From: DATJYV01 sp035499415
GTDB taxonomy: Bacteria; Bacteroidota; Ignavibacteria; UBA10030
Direction of reading: 5' to 3'
DNA length: 6,556 nucleotides
Assembly: GCA_035499415.1 (NCBI GenBank)
Contig: DATJYV010000221.1
Coordinates: 1 to 6,556, forward strand
Positions 5,288-6,556 of the stretch are shown piece by piece; the first letter of the stretch is position 1; every line of letters starts with the position of its first letter. The notes under the pieces are model-generated. The model made no database searches. It was given only the letters and a program-made list of their open reading frames with translations, and was not told the DNA's origin. Both the position numbers and the translations under genes were made by a program.

Positions 5288-6556
5288 TCAAAATTTCGTT
5301 GCAACGACGATCACCCCTTTCAGTCTGGTGACGGCCCCCGAGTATCTGTCCACCGCTTCGAGGAGAACGACGTGCGTTCCGATCCGGACTCGAATCCCTG
5401 CATCGTCCAATCCATTCCACACAACGTCCCCCTGAGGTCCATACACGTCGGACTGAACCAGCGTTCGCTCGAGGCGTCCCTTGATATCGTAGAGGCGAAT
5501 CCGGACGAGCGAAGCCGAGGATGAAAGTTTGAAGTGGATGTTGCAGAAATCTTCAAACCCATCGCCGTCGGGAGAAAACGGGTTGGGAGAAAATGTCAGG
5601 GATGCGGACGTCGACGCAGCCGGCGGAGTGAACGCCGAATTAACCTTCCCGGGCGAACCTCCGAGAACTCCCGCCGCGGTGCTCCAGTTCCGAGGGTCAT
5701 TGCTCTGTCCGTTCGGATTGATCCTTTCGAGCGACCGTCCGTTCGTCGTCGTGAATTGCGGATTGTGCCAGGAGGGCAAATAGGCGACGCTGTCGACCGT
5801 GAGCGAGGTGAGGTCGCGAAGTACCACCGCATCGCCGTCGTTATTGAACCCCAGGCCATCCGGTCGATTGACGATGACGAGGCGGACGTTCGGCGGTGTC
5901 TGACGAAGCCAGGAATAAAGCGAAAGGATGGAGGAATCGCCCGCCAGGACGACAAAATCACCCGGGCGTGCGATGAGGGACTGCGAGGACAATGTCCATC
6001 GATTCACCGACCCCGAAGGAGTGGGGCGATCCGAAACGGTCCAGCGAAGGAGGTCGATGGGGACTGCGCCGCGATGGTAAAGTTCGACCCATTCGCACTG
6101 GCCGGCAAGCGGGTCGAACATGATCTCGTTGATAACGAGGGAAGGCGATGTATAGCTGAGCGAAAAATAAGCGGAGAGCGTGTCGTTTCTCGGACGATCG
6201 TCGTGACTTCCTTTGATGGAAACATGGATGAGCGTTTCGCCGGCGGGAGCGAAGCTCCAGATGAAATCGGTTTTGGAGGAATCTCCGGGAGCGAGCGGTG
6301 ATGGATGGGGAAGGATTGCGACAGTATCCGAAGGAGCCACGGCGATGCCCTCGCGGTGAGTATATGTGATGACTGTCTGGTACGTTGCGACTGCATTGCG
6401 TCCCACATTTTGGACGGTCGATGAGATAACAGGGACGGTGCCGATCCCAACTGTGCGCATGCTTACGCTGATCGTGGTCAGAGCGAGGTCGTAGTCGAGT
6501 CGGGCGATGCTGTTCACCAATCCCGGTGTGGAGCCCGAAGAATCGACGGAAGAAGA
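5288..6556 (-). CDS. Secreted/surface protein with CARDB-like, lamin-tail (LTD) and FlgD-Ig-like C-terminal domains (N-terminus outside window)
   Basis: The frame is open from the right edge to TGA at 5290-5288, giving 422 visible residues; an internal TTG at 6520 is not the start. Counting from the edge: residues 1-16 (SSSVDSSGSTPGLVNS) look like the tail of an earlier lamin-tail domain; about 17-134 is a beta-rich CARDB-like module (VGIGTVPVISSTVQNVGRNA, later PLAPGDSSKTDFIW); about 139-307 is a lamin-tail domain (LVINEIMFDPLAGQCEWVEL, then GFNNDGDAVVLRD, GRSLERINPNG, GGSPGKVNS); about 320-422 is a FlgD-Ig-like module (FSPNPFSPDGDGFEDF, then LYDIKGRLERTL, VVWNGLDDAG). Such endings are common on exported proteins of the FCB group and can act as type IX secretion or anchoring signals, but the terminal residues alone do not prove that. 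The signal peptide and any enzymatic domain would be upstream. LTD domains often accompany exported nucleases or adhesins; the function here is unknown. Confidence 0.88.
   Translation of the reverse strand, partial: SSSVDSSGSTPGLVNSIARLDYDLALTTISVSMRTVGIGTVPVISSTVQNVGRNAVATYQTVITYTHREGIAVAPSDTVAILPHPSPLAPGDSSKTDFIWSFAPAGETLIHVSIKGSHDDRPRNDTLSAYFSLSYTSPSLVINEIMFDPLAGQCEWVELYHRGAVPIDLLRWTVSDRPTPSGSVNRWTLSSQSLIARPGDFVVLAGDSSILSLYSWLRQTPPNVRLVIVNRPDGLGFNNDGDAVVLRDLTSLTVDSVAYLPSWHNPQFTTTNGRSLERINPNGQSNDPRNWSTAAGVLGGSPGKVNSAFTPPAASTSASLTFSPNPFSPDGDGFEDFCNIHFKLSSSASLVRIRLYDIKGRLERTLVQSDVYGPQGDVVWNGLDDAGIRVRIGTHVVLLEAVDRYSGAVTRLKGVIVVATKF

Noticed and set aside
5194..5304. Longer MgsA starting at 5304 (189 aa)
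   Set aside because: The extra 37 residues have no counterpart in the family, would overlap the upstream gene, and no Shine-Dalgarno was found for that start; ATG 5193 has AGGAG at good spacing.
5534..6301. 255-codon plus-strand open frame opposite the surface protein
   Set aside because: Arg/Gly-rich shadow frame with no family signature; the minus strand clearly encodes the LTD and FlgD-like domains.

Overview
All convincing genes in this window lie on the minus strand, so transcription runs from high to low coordinates. The best taxonomic hints are the cell-surface protein at the right edge, which has a CARDB-like module, a lamin-tail domain and a FlgD-Ig-like C-terminus with an SPDGDG loop, and a TAnnTTTG-type promoter candidate. 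Together they suggest a GC-rich member of the FCB superphylum (Bacteroidota, Ignavibacteria or relatives). This is an inference from gene style, not a phylogenetic result.

Layout from right to left. (1) 6556-5288 holds the C-terminal 422 residues of a large secreted, probably surface-displayed protein whose N-terminus is outside the window. (2) A 94-nt gap carries a promoter candidate and a clear Shine-Dalgarno. (3) 5193-4735 is a complete methylglyoxal synthase gene (mgsA). (4) 4734-4282 has no convincing gene. It holds a hairpin just after mgsA, a copy of a dispersed REP-like palindromic repeat (GTCATTGCGAGGAGCG...AAGCAATCT) interrupted by extra sequence, a weak 110-codon open frame, and a Bacteroidota-like promoter candidate. 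(5) 4281 to the left edge is a tightly packed three-gene unit: an mARC/YcbX-type MOSC protein, GlnD (bifunctional PII uridylyltransferase/uridylyl-removing enzyme) and glutamate racemase MurI. The MOSC and glnD genes overlap by ATGA, and glnD and murI are 2 nt apart. murI runs off the left edge with probably only a few C-terminal residues missing.

Two of the three operon genes touch glutamine/glutamate metabolism: GlnD senses glutamine and MurI consumes L-glutamate for peptidoglycan. The MOSC protein is a molybdenum-cofactor-type redox protein with no obvious link to either. Methylglyoxal synthase is a separate overflow branch of glycolysis. The genes are recognisable known families with intact key motifs. 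I found no CRISPR array, transposase, tRNA, rRNA or clear defence or novel system. The most notable points are the gene order around glnD and the repeat-rich intergenic region.
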